In this document: piece by piece, positions 1-8,137 of the stretch
Numbering within the stretch: position 1 is the stretch's first letter
Layout: the number at the start of each line of letters is the position of its first letter
Source: Pelomonas sp. Root405
GTDB lineage: Bacteria; Pseudomonadota; Gammaproteobacteria; Burkholderiales; Burkholderiaceae_C
DNA: 64,000 bases
Assembly (NCBI RefSeq): GCF_001425165.1
Contig: NZ_LMDU01000016.1
Coordinates: forward strand, 46,930 to 110,929
Direction of reading: 5' to 3'
Notes under the pieces: generated by a model
Databases searched by the model: none
What the model was told of the DNA's origin: nothing
The model's input: the letters and a program-made list of their open reading frames with translations, nothing else
Program-made: the position numbers and the translations under genes

Positions 1-356
1 CGTCGATGCGCCTGGCGCAGACCGGCAGCGATTTCTCTGGCGTGCGCAGCTACCGCCGTGGCGACTCGATGAAGCAGATCCTGTGGCGCAAGTCGGCCCT
101 GGCGCTGGACCAGGGCCTGCCGCTGTGGGTGCGCGAGACCGAGGCGCCGCTGGCCCAGGACCTGTGGCTGGACTGGCGCGACACTCAGGGCCGCGACGTC
201 GAGGCACGGCTGTCGCGGCTGACCGCCTGGGCGCTGGCGGCAGAGCGCCTGAGCCAGCCCTATGGACTGCGCCTGGCCGGTCGGGAGATCACGCCGTCGC
301 TCGGCACGGCACACCGGCTGGCCTGCCTGGAGATGCTGGCGGGGTTCAACGCATGA
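1..356 (+). CDS. DUF58 domain protein, C-terminal part (5' end outside window)
   Basis: Partial gene running in from before base 1; the reading frame is open from base 3 and stops at 354-356. The visible stretch carries the DUF58 signature, a Gly-Val-Arg-x-Tyr-x-x-Gly-Asp run followed by ILWRKSAL, at about window residues 13-30. DUF58 proteins are membrane-anchored, von-Willebrand-like proteins usually encoded beside a MoxR ATPase and a transglutaminase. Here the stop codon overlaps the transglutaminase start by ATGA, so the two are translationally coupled. The cellular role of the family is poorly defined. The family call rests on the short conserved motif plus the neighbour. Confidence 0.85.
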   Translation, partial: SMRLAQTGSDFSGVRSYRRGDSMKQILWRKSALALDQGLPLWVRETEAPLAQDLWLDWRDTQGRDVEARLSRLTAWALAAERLSQPYGLRLAGREITPSLGTAHRLACLEMLAGFNA

Positions 357-2383
357 ATTCGGTGGCTGCCTGGTGGGCCCGCCTGCCGCGTGACACGCGC
401 GACAGCTTCTTCCTGCTCGGCGTCATCACGGCCGTCATCGCACCGCATGCCGAGCACCTGCCCTGGTGGAGCACGGCGCTGACCACCGTCGTGCTGGCCT
501 GGCGCGGCCTGCTCGCCTGGCGGCAGCGTCCCCTGCCCGGCCGCTGGTGGCTGCTGGCCGTCATCGTGCTCTACACCGGCCTGACCTGGCTGACCTACCG
601 GACGGTCATTGGGCGTGAAGCGGGCATCACGCTGCTGGTCATGCTGATGGCACTGAAGACGCTGGAGCTGCGCGCGCGCCGCGACGCCTTCGTCGTCTTC
701 TTCCTCGGCTTCTTCCTGGTGCTGACGCAATTCCTGTTCTCGCAGTCGCTGCTGACGGCCCTGTGGTCGCTGTTCGCGCTGTGGGGGCTGCTGGCGGCCG
801 TGGTCCTGGCGCAGATGCCTTCGGGTGTGCCCAGCATCGCCATTGCCGCCCGCCGCGCAGCGGGCACCACGGCGCTGGGCCTGCCGGTCATGGTGCTGCT
901 CTTCGTGCTGTTCCCGCGCATCGCGCCGCTTTGGGGCGTGCCCACCGAGGCCATCGGCAGGACCGGCCTGTCCAACCAGCTCGAATTCGGCGCGATGAAC
1001 GAGATCGCCAACGACGAGAGCATCGCCATGCGACTGAAGTTCGAGGGCGCCCTGCCCCCGCCCGACCAGCGCTATTTCCGCGGCCCGGTGCTGACCCGCT
1101 TCGACGGCAAGACCTGGCGCACGCCCGACCCGCGCCCCACCCAGAGCTGGCTGCGCAGCCGCGACGACGTGACCACCAGCGGCCCGGTGCTGCGCTACGA
1201 GATGACGCTGGAGCCGCTGCGCCTGTCGGTGCTGCCGCTGCTGGAGATGAGCCCGCCCGCGGCCGGCAACGAGATGGCCCTGCCCGACCTGAACGTCGTG
1301 CGCGGGCCGGAGCTGCAATGGATCTCCCCTCGCCCCATCACCGAGCGGCTGCGGATCAACGCCAGCGCCCAGCCCGCCTGGGCAGCCGGCGTACGCCGCG
1401 ACCGCATCGCGCGCTCGTTGGACAGCGAACTCCCCGCGCGTCTCAATCCGCGCAGCCTGGCCTGGGCCGTGGAGCTGGCCGGCCAACCGCGCTTCGCCGC
1501 CCTGGCGCCCGGGCCGCGCGCCGAGGCGCTGGCCACGGCCCTGCTGGCGCATGTACGCACCGAGGACTTCACCTACACGCTGACGCCCGGCCGCTATGGC
1601 GAGACCTCGCCCCATGTCATCGACGAGTTCTGGCTGGACCGGCGCCTGGGTTTCTGCGAGCACTTCGCCTCCGCCTTCGTCGTGCTGATGCGCGCCATGG
1701 ACGTGCCGGCGCGCATCGTCACCGGCTTCCAGGGCTGGGACGCCGAGCCGCAGGACGGCTACTACATCGTGCGCAACGCCAACGCCCATGCCTGGGCCGA
1801 GTTCTGGGTGGAGGGCCGGGGCTGGGTGCGCAGCGATCCGACCGCCGCCGTCGCGCCGGACCGCGTCATCCAAGGCCAGGCGCTGCGGCCCCAGCCGGGC
1901 GCCTACAACCTGTTGGGCCAGTTCAACCCGACGCTGTGGCGGGCCATGCGAAACGGTTGGGAGACCGTCAACAACCGCTGGCAGCAACTGGTGCTGAACT
2001 ACTCGCGCGAGAACCAGTTCGACCTGCTCAAGCGCCTGGGTTTCGCCCAGCCCGACTGGACCGGCCTCGGCCAGGCGCTGGCCGGCGTCATCTTTGCATT
2101 CGCCCTGGCCGGCGCCGCCTGGATACGCTGGAGCAGCCGCCCGCACGACGCCTGGAGCCGGCAGCGCGCGCGCATCACGGCCCTGCTGGTGCGCGCCGGC
2201 GTGGACGTGCCGACGCACGAGGGCCCCGCGGCGTGGGCTCGCGCGCTGCGCCGCCGGCACGGCCAGAAAGCCGAACCGGCCGCCCAGTGGCTGGACAAGC
2301 TGGAGCGCTCGCGTTACGCCGCTAACGCATCCATACCTGCATGGGGCGAGTTCCGCGCGGCGGCTCGTATGCTGCGCCCGTGA
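353..2383 (+). CDS. Membrane transglutaminase-like protein (TgpA type)
   Basis: 676-residue inner-membrane protein. The first ~200 residues hold about five to six hydrophobic segments, followed by a periplasmic DUF3488-like part and a transglutaminase-like cysteine peptidase core. The catalytic triad is visible as Cys435 (GFCEHF), His479 (NAHAWAEF) and Asp495 (RSDPTAA). One more hydrophobic segment near residue 570 precedes a C-terminal cytoplasmic DUF4129-like tail. The ATG at 353 overlaps the DUF58 stop; the same frame is open further upstream but that part lies antiparallel in meaning to the DUF58 gene and is ignored. TgpA-like proteins in Pseudomonas are essential periplasmic enzymes, but their substrate is not settled. 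The next gene, mltB, overlaps at GTGA, so the three probably form one operon. Confidence 0.9.
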   Translation: MNSVAAWWARLPRDTRDSFFLLGVITAVIAPHAEHLPWWSTALTTVVLAWRGLLAWRQRPLPGRWWLLAVIVLYTGLTWLTYRTVIGREAGITLLVMLMALKTLELRARRDAFVVFFLGFFLVLTQFLFSQSLLTALWSLFALWGLLAAVVLAQMPSGVPSIAIAARRAAGTTALGLPVMVLLFVLFPRIAPLWGVPTEAIGRTGLSNQLEFGAMNEIANDESIAMRLKFEGALPPPDQRYFRGPVLTRFDGKTWRTPDPRPTQSWLRSRDDVTTSGPVLRYEMTLEPLRLSVLPLLEMSPPAAGNEMALPDLNVVRGPELQWISPRPITERLRINASAQPAWAAGVRRDRIARSLDSELPARLNPRSLAWAVELAGQPRFAALAPGPRAEALATALLAHVRTEDFTYTLTPGRYGETSPHVIDEFWLDRRLGFCEHFASAFVVLMRAMDVPARIVTGFQGWDAEPQDGYYIVRNANAHAWAEFWVEGRGWVRSDPTAAVAPDRVIQGQALRPQPGAYNLLGQFNPTLWRAMRNGWETVNNRWQQLVLNYSRENQFDLLKRLGFAQPDWTGLGQALAGVIFAFALAGAAWIRWSSRPHDAWSRQRARITALLVRAGVDVPTHEGPAAWARALRRRHGQKAEPAAQWLDKLERSRYAANASIPAWGEFRAAARMLRP

Positions 2384-3435
2384 AGTTGCCCATCCCGCCC
2401 CTGCTGCCCCTGTTGGCCCTGTGCCTCTCCTTCAGCGCCCACGCCAAGCCCAAGCGCGAGCCGCCACCCAAGCCCTTCGGCACCCGCCCGGCCCTGGTCG
2501 CCTTCGCCGATGAACTCGCCGCGGCCGAGGGCTGGGATGCCGCAGCGTTGCGCGGCCAGCTGGCGGCCGCGCGCAATCTGCCCCGAGTCAAGCAGCTGAT
2601 CCTGCCGGCCGGCGTCGGCACGGCGAAGAACTGGGCGGCCTACCGCGACCGCTTCATCGAGCCCAAGCGCATCGCCGCCGGCCTGGCGTTCTGGGCCGAG
2701 CATGAAGCGGCTCTCGCGCGCGCCGAGTCGACCTATGGCGTGCCGGCTTCGCTCATCCTCGGCATCATCGGCGTCGAGACTTATTACGGCTGCATCACCG
2801 GCGGCTTTCCGGTGCTGGATTCGCTGGCCACACTGGCCTTCGACTTCCCCGCCGCCCACCCGCGGGCAGCCGAGCGCCAGGCCTTCTTCCGCGCCGAACT
2901 GGCCGAATTCCTGCGCCTGGCGCGCGCCTCTCAGCTGGACCCGACCGGCGTCAAAGGCAGCTATGCCGGCGCTCTGGGGCTGCCGCAGTTCATGCCCGGC
3001 AGCTGGCGCAAGCATGCGGTGGATTTCGACGCCGACGGCCGCATCGACCTGATCAACAGCCCGGCGGACGCCATCGGCAGCGTGGCCCATTACCTCGTCG
3101 AATACGGCTGGAAGCCCGGCGAGGCCACGCACTACAGCATCAAGCTGCCGGCGGACCCGGACACGCGCCGGCGCCTGCTGGCACCGGACATCAGGCCGAC
3201 TTTCACGGCGGCTGAGCTGGTGGAGGCCGGTGCCGAGCCCTCCGAGGCGGCCCGCGACCACGCCGGGCCGATGGCCGTCATCGAGTTGCAGAACGGCCCG
3301 CAACAGCCCACCACCGTGCTGCTGGGCACGCAGAACTTCTGGGTGGTCACGCGCTACAACTGGTCGGCCTACTACGCGCTGGCGGTCATCGAGCTTGGCC
3401 AGGCCCTGGCCCGAGCACGCGCCAGCCCTCAGTAA
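2380..3435 (+). CDS. mltB: Membrane-bound lytic murein transglycosylase B (GH103)
   Basis: Lytic transglycosylase that cleaves the MurNAc-GlcNAc bond of peptidoglycan in the periplasm. The catalytic Glu133 is in GIIGVETYYG, and the family block ALGLPQFMPGSW follows ~75 residues later. I chose the GTG at 2380 because it directly begins a signal peptide (hydrophobic run ending SFSAHA) and overlaps the previous stop as GTGA; an ATG at 2341 would add 13 residues in front of the signal. No lipobox Cys is seen, so the product is probably soluble periplasmic rather than a lipoprotein. Its 3' end overlaps the convergent peptidase gene by 7 bp. Confidence 0.92.
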   Translation: MKLPIPPLLPLLALCLSFSAHAKPKREPPPKPFGTRPALVAFADELAAAEGWDAAALRGQLAAARNLPRVKQLILPAGVGTAKNWAAYRDRFIEPKRIAAGLAFWAEHEAALARAESTYGVPASLILGIIGVETYYGCITGGFPVLDSLATLAFDFPAAHPRAAERQAFFRAELAEFLRLARASQLDPTGVKGSYAGALGLPQFMPGSWRKHAVDFDADGRIDLINSPADAIGSVAHYLVEYGWKPGEATHYSIKLPADPDTRRRLLAPDIRPTFTAAELVEAGAEPSEAARDHAGPMAVIELQNGPQQPTTVLLGTQNFWVVTRYNWSAYYALAVIELGQALARARASPQ

Positions 3436-4514
3436 GGGCTGGGCATCAGCGCACCGGCCTCCACCGACACAAAGTAAGGCGACTCGGTCGGCCAGGTGGC
3501 CAGGTTGTAGCGGCCGCCGGCCACGCGCTTCTCGATTTGCAGGTTGCGGAAGGTCAGCGGCTTTTTGGCCTGCACCGTCGTGGGCGCCACCGTCGGCCTG
3601 ACGAAGTAGGCCCGCCCCGTGCGCCCGCCCTGGCCATCGTCATTGCCCATGACGGTGGCGATGTCGCCGTCGACGACGACGGCGGTTTCCTCGTCCACGC
3701 CGATGCCGCGCAGCGCCTGCCAGCCCGCCCAACCGTCGGCGGACAGGCGTGCCATGAAGGTCAGCAACCGGCCCATGCGGTCACGGGTGACGACATGGCT
3801 GTCGGTGATGACACCGCCCATCAGGGGCAGCGCGTTCAGCAGACTGCGGTCCAGGGTGACGTTGCGGCCATAAGGATTGGCCATCGCCTCGGCCGACGTG
3901 ACGGACTGGTTGACGCCCGAATAGTCGAACTGGCCCAGCACCGCCAGCCCCGCGCTGGTGCCGCCGAACGGCACGCGGCGCGCCACGGCTGCCTTCATCG
4001 CCGCTTCCAGCGGCGTACCCGCCCACAGCGCCACATAGGTGGACTGGTCGCCCCCGGCCAGGAAGAGCACATCGGCCCGGGCGACAAGGTCCAGCACCGC
4101 CGGCGCGCTCGCCGCCGCGCGCGTCTTGATGACGATGGATTCGACGGAATCGACGCCGCCCATGGCCATCAGGTAGGGGTTGTAGCCATCCGCCCCCGAC
4201 GTGCGCAGCACGACGACATCCACCCCCGCCGTCGAGCCACCGCGCGCCTTGGCGATCATGGCGCGGAAACTGTCGTCCACGTCGATGCCACCTCCCGCCA
4301 GCACCATCAATGGGCTGGCTGGCTGCGGCGGCAGGGCATCGGCGGCGCTGCCGCTGCGGTAGAGGTCGTAGTCCTTGCTGCCCGCCGTGGCACGCGCGCC
4401 GGTGCCCGCGCCGCCGCCCGCGGCATGCGCAGGAGAAATCACCCAGGCGGCCAGGCTCACGCAAAGCAACGCCAACGAAACGGCACGGCGTGCCCCTGCT
4501 TGTGGGTGATTCAT
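3429..4514 (-). CDS. Secreted cyanophycinase-like peptidase (family S51)
   Basis: 361-residue protein with a signal peptide (about residues 1-31, ending SPAHA) and an S51-type core. The nucleophile Ser187 sits in GGTSAGLAVLG, preceded by FLAGGDQ and by LAGGGIDVDDSF near the start of the mature domain. Cyanophycinases hydrolyse cyanophycin to beta-Asp-Arg dipeptides; the family also includes dipeptidase E-like enzymes. The export signal fits an extracellular or periplasmic CphE-type enzyme feeding on polymer made by others, since no cyanophycin synthetase is in the window. Substrate is inferred only. The ATG at 4514 is chosen because the signal peptide begins there. It lies 49 bp upstream-distal to comEC on the same strand. 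Confidence 0.8.
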   Translation of the reverse strand: MNHPQAGARRAVSLALLCVSLAAWVISPAHAAGGGAGTGARATAGSKDYDLYRSGSAADALPPQPASPLMVLAGGGIDVDDSFRAMIAKARGGSTAGVDVVVLRTSGADGYNPYLMAMGGVDSVESIVIKTRAAASAPAVLDLVARADVLFLAGGDQSTYVALWAGTPLEAAMKAAVARRVPFGGTSAGLAVLGQFDYSGVNQSVTSAEAMANPYGRNVTLDRSLLNALPLMGGVITDSHVVTRDRMGRLLTFMARLSADGWAGWQALRGIGVDEETAVVVDGDIATVMGNDDGQGGRTGRAYFVRPTVAPTTVQAKKPLTFRNLQIEKRVAGGRYNLATWPTESPYFVSVEAGALMPSPY

Positions 4515-4563
4515 GCGAGGTTCCTCTGGAGATGGCGGTGCGGCGAGTGTGGCAGTGGCCGCA

Positions 4564-6975
4564 TCAAAAGACCAGTTCGACGCCGCCATCGGATGCGGCC
4601 GAGTTGTCGTCCGCCGGCGGCCCCTCGGGTCCGGCGCTGGCAACGGTGCCGTCATGCCAATACCGGCGGCGCCGATCTCGCTCGCATTGGCCCTCAGCGC
4701 TGCCGCTGTCCCACCGCCAGGCGCCGCAGGCCGGGCTGGTGACGACATCGATGCCCGCGGCCTGGTAGCGCGCCAACACCGGCGGCGCCGGGTGGCCGAA
4801 GCGGCTGCGGTAGCCGGCCTGCACCAGCGCCACCGCCGGGCGCACGGCGGCCAGCAGCTCGGCGCTGGACGAGGTCTTGCTGCCGTGGTGGGGCACCAGC
4901 AGCATGTCCGCGCGCAGGTCGGGCTCGCGCGCCACGAGGCGCCGCTCCTGCTCGGCCTCCAGGTCGCCGGCGAGCAACACGCGTCGGTTCGAGGCGGATG
5001 TGATGCGCAGCACGCAGGACAGGTCATTGGATTTCAGGCCGGCCTCATAGTGCGCGGCGGCCGGATGCAGCAGGTCGAAGCGCACGCCGTCCCAGACCCA
5101 GGACTGACCGGCTTCGCAGCGTACCTCGGCCGGGCCGGTGCGCAGCAGCGGATGACCGGGCTCCAGTGAACTGCGCAGTTCGCTGACGGCCAACCCCTGC
5201 ATCAGCGCCGCAGCGCCGCCGACATGGTCGCTGTCGCGATGGCTGAGCATCAGCATGTCAAGCCGCCGCACGCCGAGCGAGCGCAGCAGGGGCAGCAGCA
5301 CGCGCTCGCCGGCATCCGCACCGGGCGCATACACGGGGCCGGTGTCGAACAGCAGCGCATGCCCGCGCGTGCGCACCAGCACGGCATTGCCCTGGCCGAT
5401 GTCGGGCGCCAGCAGCTCGAACTCGCCGTCGGCCGGCCGCGGCACGGCTGGCCACAGCAGCGGCACCGTCATCGCCAGGCCCGCCAGCCGCAGCCGCCAC
5501 GGCAGCCGCATGGCGATCAGGGCCGCGCCCAGCAGCGCCAGGCCCTCGGCCCACAGCGGCGCCGCCGGCAGCCACCACACGGCCCCGGGCAGCGCGGTCA
5601 GCAGCTTGAGCCAGGCCATCAGCACCTGCAGCAGCAGTGCCGCCAGCGTCCACAGCGGCGGGAACGCACCGCCGAGCAGGGCCAGCGGCGTGACGACAAA
5701 GCTGATCAGTGGAATGGCCAGCAGATTCGCCAGCAGGCCGACCAGCGACAGTTGCGCAAAGCAGATCAGGCTGAGCGGCGCGAGACCCACCGTGGCGATG
5801 GCCTGGATGCGCAAGACGGCCTTCAGCCGCGGCCACCAGCCCTTGACCGGCTCGCCGCCCGCCGCCATCAACAGGCCGACGGCGCCGAAGGACAGCCAGA
5901 AGCCGGGCTGCATCAGCGCCCAGGGGTCGACCGCCGTGACGATGACCGCTGCGGCCAGCAAGACCAGCGGCCAGGGCCAGCGCAGGCCCAGCGTCTGCAG
6001 GCCGGCGACGGCGGCGAGCATCAGCACCGTGCGCTGGGCTGGCACGCCCCACCCCGCGAACAGCGCATAGCCGAACGCCGCCAGCACGCCGGCCCAGCGC
6101 GCGGCCGTCGGGGCCGGCAGACGCAGGCAGAGCCAGCGGCTGCGGCGCCACAGCGGCGCGACGGCTGCCGCCGCGAGCCAGGCGAACAGCGTCACATGCA
6201 AGCCGCTGACCGACAAAAGATGCGCGATGGCGCTGTCCCGGAACAGCGCCCAGTCGGCGTGGGCAATGGCGTTCTGGTCACCCAGGCTCAGCGCGGCGAG
6301 CACGCCGGCCATGCCGGGGTCGGCAACGTGCGCGTGGATGGCGGCCCGCAGGCGCTGGCGGGCGGCATCGATTTCCCACCAGGGCGCAGCCTCCAGGCGT
6401 GCGGCCGCGCGCACGACGCCGCTGGCGCGCAGCCCGCGCTCCAGCAACCACAGCTCGGTGTCGAAGCCGCCGGGGTTGGCCAGGCCGTGGGCGCGCTTGA
6501 GCCGCGCCGTGAAACGCCAGCGCTCGCCGGCGGTGACAGGCGGGCCGTCGTAGCTCAGCAGCATCACGCGGCGCGGCACCTCGGGCGGCAGCGCGGTGCC
6601 GGCCGGGCCGACGGCCGCGACGGCGAACTCGAAGCGCCAGCCCGGCACCCCGCCCTGGCCGGTGACGGCGATGGGCAGCGAATCCACGCGGCCGGTCAAC
6701 GCCAGGTCGCGCCCCTCCCAGGCCGGGTGCAGCTCGGGCGTCAGCCGCCACTGGGCGCGCTGCCCCGCCTGCGTGAAGGCCAGCACGGCGATGCAGGCGG
6801 CCAGCACCAGCCAGTGCCGGCGCCGCAACAGCCACAGCAGCGCGACTGCGATGGCGAGCACCGCGAACTCGGTCGCGCTTGGCAGCCGCGCGCAACGATG
6901 CAGCAGCGCCAGGCCGGCCAGCCAGGCCAGGCCCATCGCGACCAGTTCCCGAACGCCCCAGCGCGGCTGCGTCAA
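4564..6975 (-). CDS. comEC: ComEC/Rec2 DNA-uptake channel with metallo-beta-lactamase domain
   Basis: 803-residue polytopic inner-membrane protein. An N-terminal DUF4131-like region is followed by a competence (ComEC) membrane domain with many hydrophobic helices (about residues 200-490), including the block LLSVSGLHVTLFAWL. The C-terminal third is a metallo-beta-lactamase fold that starts at APDIGQGNAVLVRT, with metal ligands His579-x-Asp581-x-Asp583-His584 in LSHRDSDHVGG. ComEC transports single-stranded transforming DNA across the inner membrane; the C-terminal domain is thought to degrade the non-entering strand. The length is normal for a full proteobacterial ComEC and all landmarks are present, so the gene looks intact. 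It is divergent from ridA across 80 bp. Confidence 0.93.
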   Translation of the reverse strand: MTQPRWGVRELVAMGLAWLAGLALLHRCARLPSATEFAVLAIAVALLWLLRRRHWLVLAACIAVLAFTQAGQRAQWRLTPELHPAWEGRDLALTGRVDSLPIAVTGQGGVPGWRFEFAVAAVGPAGTALPPEVPRRVMLLSYDGPPVTAGERWRFTARLKRAHGLANPGGFDTELWLLERGLRASGVVRAAARLEAAPWWEIDAARQRLRAAIHAHVADPGMAGVLAALSLGDQNAIAHADWALFRDSAIAHLLSVSGLHVTLFAWLAAAAVAPLWRRSRWLCLRLPAPTAARWAGVLAAFGYALFAGWGVPAQRTVLMLAAVAGLQTLGLRWPWPLVLLAAAVIVTAVDPWALMQPGFWLSFGAVGLLMAAGGEPVKGWWPRLKAVLRIQAIATVGLAPLSLICFAQLSLVGLLANLLAIPLISFVVTPLALLGGAFPPLWTLAALLLQVLMAWLKLLTALPGAVWWLPAAPLWAEGLALLGAALIAMRLPWRLRLAGLAMTVPLLWPAVPRPADGEFELLAPDIGQGNAVLVRTRGHALLFDTGPVYAPGADAGERVLLPLLRSLGVRRLDMLMLSHRDSDHVGGAAALMQGLAVSELRSSLEPGHPLLRTGPAEVRCEAGQSWVWDGVRFDLLHPAAAHYEAGLKSNDLSCVLRITSASNRRVLLAGDLEAEQERRLVAREPDLRADMLLVPHHGSKTSSSAELLAAVRPAVALVQAGYRSRFGHPAPPVLARYQAAGIDVVTSPACGAWRWDSGSAEGQCERDRRRRYWHDGTVASAGPEGPPADDNSAASDGGVELVF

Positions 6976-7055
6976 TGCCCCCTCCCTGCCCCCTGTGGCT
7001 GGGGGTCGGGGTGTAGCATGCCGCGGTTTTTCTCTTGCGCCACCGCGCTTCCCCC

Positions 7056-7523
7056 ATGAGCTCCTCTGCCATCCAAGCCAAGCTCGCCGAACTCGGCATC
7101 ACCCTGCCTCCGGTGGCCGTGCCGGCTGCCGCCTACCTGCCCTTCGTGCGCAGCGGCAATCTGCTGTTTTTGTCCGGCCATATCGCCAAGAAGGACGGCA
7201 AGCCCTGGGTCGGCCAGCTCGGCAAGGATGTCGACACCGCCACCGGCCAGGCGGCTGCCCGCGCGGTGGCAATCGACCTGCTGGGCACGCTGCAGGCCGC
7301 CACGGGCGACCTCGGCAAGATCGTGCGCGTCGTCAAGGTCATGAGCCTGGTCAACAGCACGCCCGACTACACCGAGCAGCACCTCGTCACCAACGGCTGT
7401 TCCGAGCTGCTGGCCACCGTGCTGGGCGACGCGGGCAAACATGCACGCAGCGCCTTCGGCGTGGCGCAGATCCCGATGGGCGCCTGCGTCGAGATCGAGC
7501 TGATCGCGGAAGTTCAGGACTGA
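7056..7523 (+). CDS. RidA/YjgF-family enamine/imine deaminase-like protein
   Basis: 155-residue small protein of the YjgF/YER057c/UK114 family, which hydrolyses reactive enamine/imine intermediates from PLP enzymes. It belongs to the longer subgroup with the block GNLLFLSGHI near residue 35 and a C-terminal QIPMGACVEIELIAEV. The ATG at 7056 starts the conserved N-terminus; an in-frame ATG at 7035 would only add seven unlikely residues. The stop overlaps the dsbB start (TGATG), which suggests co-translation, although no functional link between the two is established. Confidence 0.88.
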   Translation: MSSSAIQAKLAELGITLPPVAVPAAAYLPFVRSGNLLFLSGHIAKKDGKPWVGQLGKDVDTATGQAAARAVAIDLLGTLQAATGDLGKIVRVVKVMSLVNSTPDYTEQHLVTNGCSELLATVLGDAGKHARSAFGVAQIPMGACVEIELIAEVQD

Positions 7524-8014
7524 TGTTCAGCACCCCTTCCAAGCTGCCGGCCCGCGCGCTGGCGGGTATGGCGCTGGTGAGCTTTGCCGGCGTCGGTGCG
7601 GCCCTCATCGCCCAGCATCATTTCGGGGACAAGCCTTGCCCGTGGTGTGTGCTGCAGCGCGGCCTCTTCCTGCTGATCGGCGTGTTCGCGCTGCTGGGCT
7701 GGCTGGCACGGGCTCGGCGCCCGCTGCGTCAGGCGGCCGTCGTTGCGGTGCTGCTGCTGTGCGCGGCGGGGCTGACGGCGGCGGTCTTCCAGCATGAGGT
7801 CGCGTCACAGACGGCGACCTGCGCGATGGGGCTGGCGGACAAGATCGTCACGGCGCTTGGGCTCGAAGAGCTGTGGCCGTCGGTGTTCATGATCACGGCG
7901 AATTGCGCCGAGGCGGCGGCGTATCGGCTGCTTGGGTTGCCGTATGAGGTTTGGAGTGGGTTGTTGTTTGCCGGGATTGGGGCGGTGGGGTTGGTCGTTT
8001 TGAACAAGCGCTGA
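7523..8014 (+). CDS. dsbB: Disulfide bond formation protein B
   Basis: 163-residue inner-membrane quinone reductase that reoxidises DsbA. Four hydrophobic segments are visible. The first periplasmic loop carries the CPWC pair (Cys39, Cys42) and the second loop carries Cys100 and Cys128, so all four catalytic cysteines are present. The start at 7523 overlaps the ridA stop. Codons near the 3' end (about 7915-8005) are unusually rich in T at third positions compared with the surrounding genes. A strong nested inverted repeat follows the stop at 8025-8116. Confidence 0.93.
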   Translation: MFSTPSKLPARALAGMALVSFAGVGAALIAQHHFGDKPCPWCVLQRGLFLLIGVFALLGWLARARRPLRQAAVVAVLLLCAAGLTAAVFQHEVASQTATCAMGLADKIVTALGLEELWPSVFMITANCAEAAAYRLLGLPYEVWSGLLFAGIGAVGLVVLNKR

Positions 8015-8024
8015 GCTTTATTGC

Positions 8025-8116
8025 GGTTGCTTGGCGAGGAGCGCGTCTACTCGCTACATTGCCGGGACGGACTCCCGGCAATGCACCGAGTAGTTAGGAC
8101 AAGCGCAAAAGCAACC
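8025..8116. repeat. Three-tier nested inverted repeat between convergent dsbB and paoC
   Basis: Three perfect complementary pairs lie inside one another: GGTTGCTT (8025-8032) with AAGCAACC (8109-8116); CTACTCG (8047-8053) with CGAGTAG (8087-8093); CATTGCCGGG (8057-8066) with CCCGGCAATG (8074-8083) around a 7-base loop. The inner two tiers are nearly continuous and would make a long hairpin. There is no clear T-tract, so it is either a factor-independent-looking bidirectional terminator without U-run, or a REP/BIME-like dispersed element. The position between two convergent genes fits either. Confidence 0.75.
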
Positions 8117-8137
8117 GGCTCGTAGCAGCGGTAGCGC

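Noticed and set aside
5224..7059. A 611-codon plus-strand open frame over comEC
   Set aside because: Gln/Arg/His-rich antisense translation; comEC motifs on the other strand are clear.
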